Part shown: positions 62,901-64,000 of the stretch, piece by piece
How the letters are laid out: each line of letters begins with the position of its first letter
How positions within the stretch are numbered: the first letter of the stretch is position 1
Source of the DNA: an uncultured Winogradskyella sp.
GTDB lineage: Bacteria; Bacteroidota; Bacteroidia; Flavobacteriales; Flavobacteriaceae
Reading direction: 5' to 3'
Length of the DNA stretch: 64,000 nt
NCBI GenBank assembly: GCA_913055905.1
Contig: CAJXLB010000002.1
Location: forward strand, 248,001 to 312,000
Translations under genes and position numbers: made by a program
Notes under the pieces: model-generated
Seen by the model: only the letters and a program-made list of their open reading frames with translations
Databases searched by the model: none
Told to the model about the DNA's origin: nothing

Positions 62901-63245
62901 CAAAAAGATGGCTTAAAAGGGTCTATTGGAGTAAGAGTCAAGAAACCAAAGATGGGAATGAAGAACAGTTTCGAGCTTATGAAAGAGCTATTTAATAACG
63001 TGGATAGAGCAACAGGAACAACAGTAATTTCTGCAGCAGCGGGAACACAATTTGCACAAGAACGAGGAGAATTAAAAAATGGTGTATTTACCTATTGTAT
63101 ACTCAATCAGTTAAGAGAAAAAGAAACGATCTCTGTTAGTGAACTAAAAACATTAGTAGGTAAACAAGTACAAGAAATTACCAATGGATTACAACAACCA
63201 ACTAGCCGAAACGAAACTATTGAAAACAACTGGAAGGTTTGGTAA
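59916..63245 (+). CDS. secreted WD40-repeat caspase
   Basis: A 1109-residue exported protein. The frame is open 12 codons further up (TTG at 59880), but ATG 59916 gives a normal signal peptide (MKKRYLLFVFTLFIISIFQ) and is preferred. Residues about 30-640 form WD40-type blades (WDFKSERLLYQLF, SLWNIETGLKEK, TYWNIKTGEKL). A beta linker (about 740-840) leads to a caspase domain with His927 in ISFSGHGLL and Cys977 in LLIDACHSGEL. WD40 domains serve as sensors that hold the enzyme inactive until a ligand binds. The WD40-caspase architecture is known for cytoplasmic proteins; the export signal is the unusual part. Confidence 0.88.
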   Translation: MKKRYLLFVFTLFIISIFQPLFGQKFNLGLPIGHSSSVSSSKLIQNGKLLVTTSEDGSIGIWDFKSERLLYQLFHRESDKSFYLNSEISPDGTTIITWEWGKDLINVWNINEGILQIKIELNEDDDASEENYFLLEDDNINVHNIKYSADGKHLILSDNNGFVSLWNIETGLKEKEIKTNIDYIQSIGVARNNQLVYVAGDTLTEIWNLKKRKLIQSLTSSSKDTKPVFSADSKFIALQSLDNTIQVFNTKKGKLIHELATGFDDNNYDEKIIRISPNGKYLACSSSNNEAFKIWNLKSEKLEFVCDAHLNTIYSLNFSNDSNYIASSSSDNTAIVWKLDDKDLSWRVFSEHINSVDDVNFSEDDNYIITSSYDNSSIVWDYKSKRKPKIFRNFTNPVSSLELYTDDQSIITGIKNYALFWDLKTGKLKQSLENEYPVVNTELIKSDKKLLATTTEYLTFWDLKSNTKEKRFHSKLYSNILMGSSHFLDGDSEDFSKFFYGSDDHVWIRFGDGTTTTWNVVTGEENYVLFEPSYVLCSYYIKQYDVNILDLYRKRKDPTNFYEKDVLLKRFYGDNGFIDKKEELVAILDFKTVLIWNIKEEKQESLIENKSSRITNVEFTNDGKYIITSSEDGSLTYWNIKTGEKLITLYVIEGNEHIWQLPNGFYYATKKATSKLYYKNKTKTIGFEQLDVKYNRPDKVLGVLGDIIGERNTELINAYKKAWEKRIRKLDIDTTSFRQGFSVPESDFNNRDAITYEQTNQELKLQIKGIDSTYRLDRFNVWINEVPVYGRKGISLKSKKTHSVDTTLTVKLSTGKNKIETSVLNVNGIESYRQPLYVNYTPEEEVKEKLYFVGIGVDKYQEEGHDLNYSVKDIKDLSIQLKKKYGNLLEIDTLFNQNVSVSNIIKLKERLKNTTVDDKVIISFSGHGLLSKDLDYYLATYDVNFDTPEQNGLPYEDLEYLLDGIPSRKKLLLIDACHSGELDKEDVESIHQVEQQKDGLKGSIGVRVKKPKMGMKNSFELMKELFNNVDRATGTTVISAAAGTQFAQERGELKNGVFTYCILNQLREKETISVSELKTLVGKQVQEITNGLQQPTSRNETIENNWKVW

Positions 63246-63296
63246 AAAAATTAAATAAATGAAAAATCGTAAATTGGTAGAAGTATAAACAAATTT

Positions 63297-64000
63297 ATGA
63301 AACATCTTATTTTTTATATTTTCTTAATATTCACTGGTATCATACACGGGCAAGATAATGGTGAACGTGGCTCAAAACCAAAAGCAACTAACATCCAAAT
63401 AGAAGGAACTAAAAGAGCTATTATTGTTGGTGTTTCCGATTATAAAGAAGAAGCCTTAAAACTAAATTATGCAGATAATGATGCCGCACTTTTTAAAAAC
63501 TATCTAAGTGAAGTTGAAGGTCTAAAAGATGATAACATTAAGCTTCTTATTAACGAAGATGCTGTTGCACTAAACATTGTGCAAGAGCTAAAAAATCTAT
63601 TTAATGCCTCACAAAAAGATGATGTCCTCTACCTCTATTTTGCTGGTCACGGTGACGTTGTAGATGATTTTGGGCAAAAGGAAGGTTTCTTATTAGCTTC
63701 TGATGCCAATGCACACCAAGAATATTACTCTGGTGGTGTACTTACCCTCAACTTACTAAACACCGTAATTAACAATCTTTCTACCAAAGGTGTAAAGGTG
63801 TATCTCGTATTAGATGCGTGCAGATCTGGTTTTGTATTTGAAGATGGTACCCAAAAAAATATGGGAACCATACAAGCCATGTTCGAGAATTCCTCTAAAT
63901 TTCTAAGTTGCGGTTCTAATGAACTGTCCTACGAAAGTAGCGATTTAAAACATGGTTATTTTACTTATTATCTCGTAAAAGGATTAGCAGGAAACGCAGA
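63297..64000 (+). CDS. secreted caspase-family peptidase, 5' part (cut by window end)
   Basis: The visible 234 residues start with a signal peptide (MKHLIFYIFLIFTGIIHG) followed by a caspase domain: RAIIVGVSDYKEEALKLNYA, His118 in YFAGHGDVVDD and Cys175 in VLDACRSGF, then FLSCGSNELSYESSDLKHGY. Both dyad residues are present. The coding frame runs off the window at 64000, so the C-terminal domain is unknown. It is the third caspase-fold enzyme with an export signal besides the CHAT protein. The gap of 51 nt to the previous gene suggests that it belongs to the same operon. Confidence 0.86.
   Translation, partial: MKHLIFYIFLIFTGIIHGQDNGERGSKPKATNIQIEGTKRAIIVGVSDYKEEALKLNYADNDAALFKNYLSEVEGLKDDNIKLLINEDAVALNIVQELKNLFNASQKDDVLYLYFAGHGDVVDDFGQKEGFLLASDANAHQEYYSGGVLTLNLLNTVINNLSTKGVKVYLVLDACRSGFVFEDGTQKNMGTIQAMFENSSKFLSCGSNELSYESSDLKHGYFTYYLVKGLAGNA

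Overview
The window looks like a chromosome segment from a marine-type Flavobacteriaceae bacterium (phylum Bacteroidota). Grounds: low GC; AT-rich intergenic DNA with TAnnTTTG-type -7 boxes; an IntDOT-like tyrosine recombinase; secreted proteins ending their signal peptides in AQ; and family-typical proteins (7TM-HD phosphohydrolase, NlpC/P60, YwaF). Family names come from motif recognition, not a database search.

Layout. (1) 1-5.7 kb, core-like DNA: TPR protein, NlpC/P60 hydrolase, thiolase, 7TM-HD phosphohydrolase, then tRNA-Ser(GCU), tRNA-Pro(UGG) and tRNA-Arg(UCU). Between the tRNAs lie a palindrome-interrupted tRNA-Pro-like copy and a frameshifted GIY-YIG nuclease gene. (2) 5.7-28.8 kb, an integrase-led defence island: type I restriction-modification hsdRMS, small accessory genes including an AbiGi-like protein, a Septu-like ATPase/HNH pair, a caspase-like protein followed by McrB (with an EVE domain) and McrC, and a 1600-residue exonuclease-RecQ-UvrD fusion. 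(3) 29.2-29.5 kb, seven 41-bp tandem repeats. (4) 29.8-35.65 kb, an integron-like array of small minus-strand cassettes separated by long imperfect palindromes. At each cassette the first seven bases are the reverse complement of the last seven. The array ends at a leader with a conserved palindrome. (5) 36-43.5 kb: Fic protein with operator-like palindromes, secreted metallophosphoesterase, SRPBCC lipoprotein, two membrane proteins and a Crp-family regulator. (6) 43.5-49.1 kb, a second array with the same junction logic and a diverged copy of the same leader. (7) 49.5 kb to the end, a co-directional cluster of exported proteins: trypsin-ankyrin protease, DUF900 hydrolase, coiled-coil/barrel protein, caspase, TPR-CHAT protease, WD40-caspase and a further caspase cut by the window edge.

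How the genes may work together. Region 2 is a typical stack of anti-DNA defences with restriction of unmodified DNA (HsdRMS), modified DNA (McrBC) and probable suicide modules. Regions 4 and 6 behave like gene-cassette platforms with no integron integrase in view; they carry small nuclease-like, HEPN-like, membrane and lipoprotein genes. Region 7 joins several peptidases of different folds, all with export signals, to TPR, WD40 and ankyrin repeat domains. This suggests an extracytoplasmic proteolytic cascade rather than a cytoplasmic death system. The two strongest candidates for something undescribed are the cassette/leader system (regions 4 and 6) and the exported caspase-CHAT-trypsin cluster (region 7).
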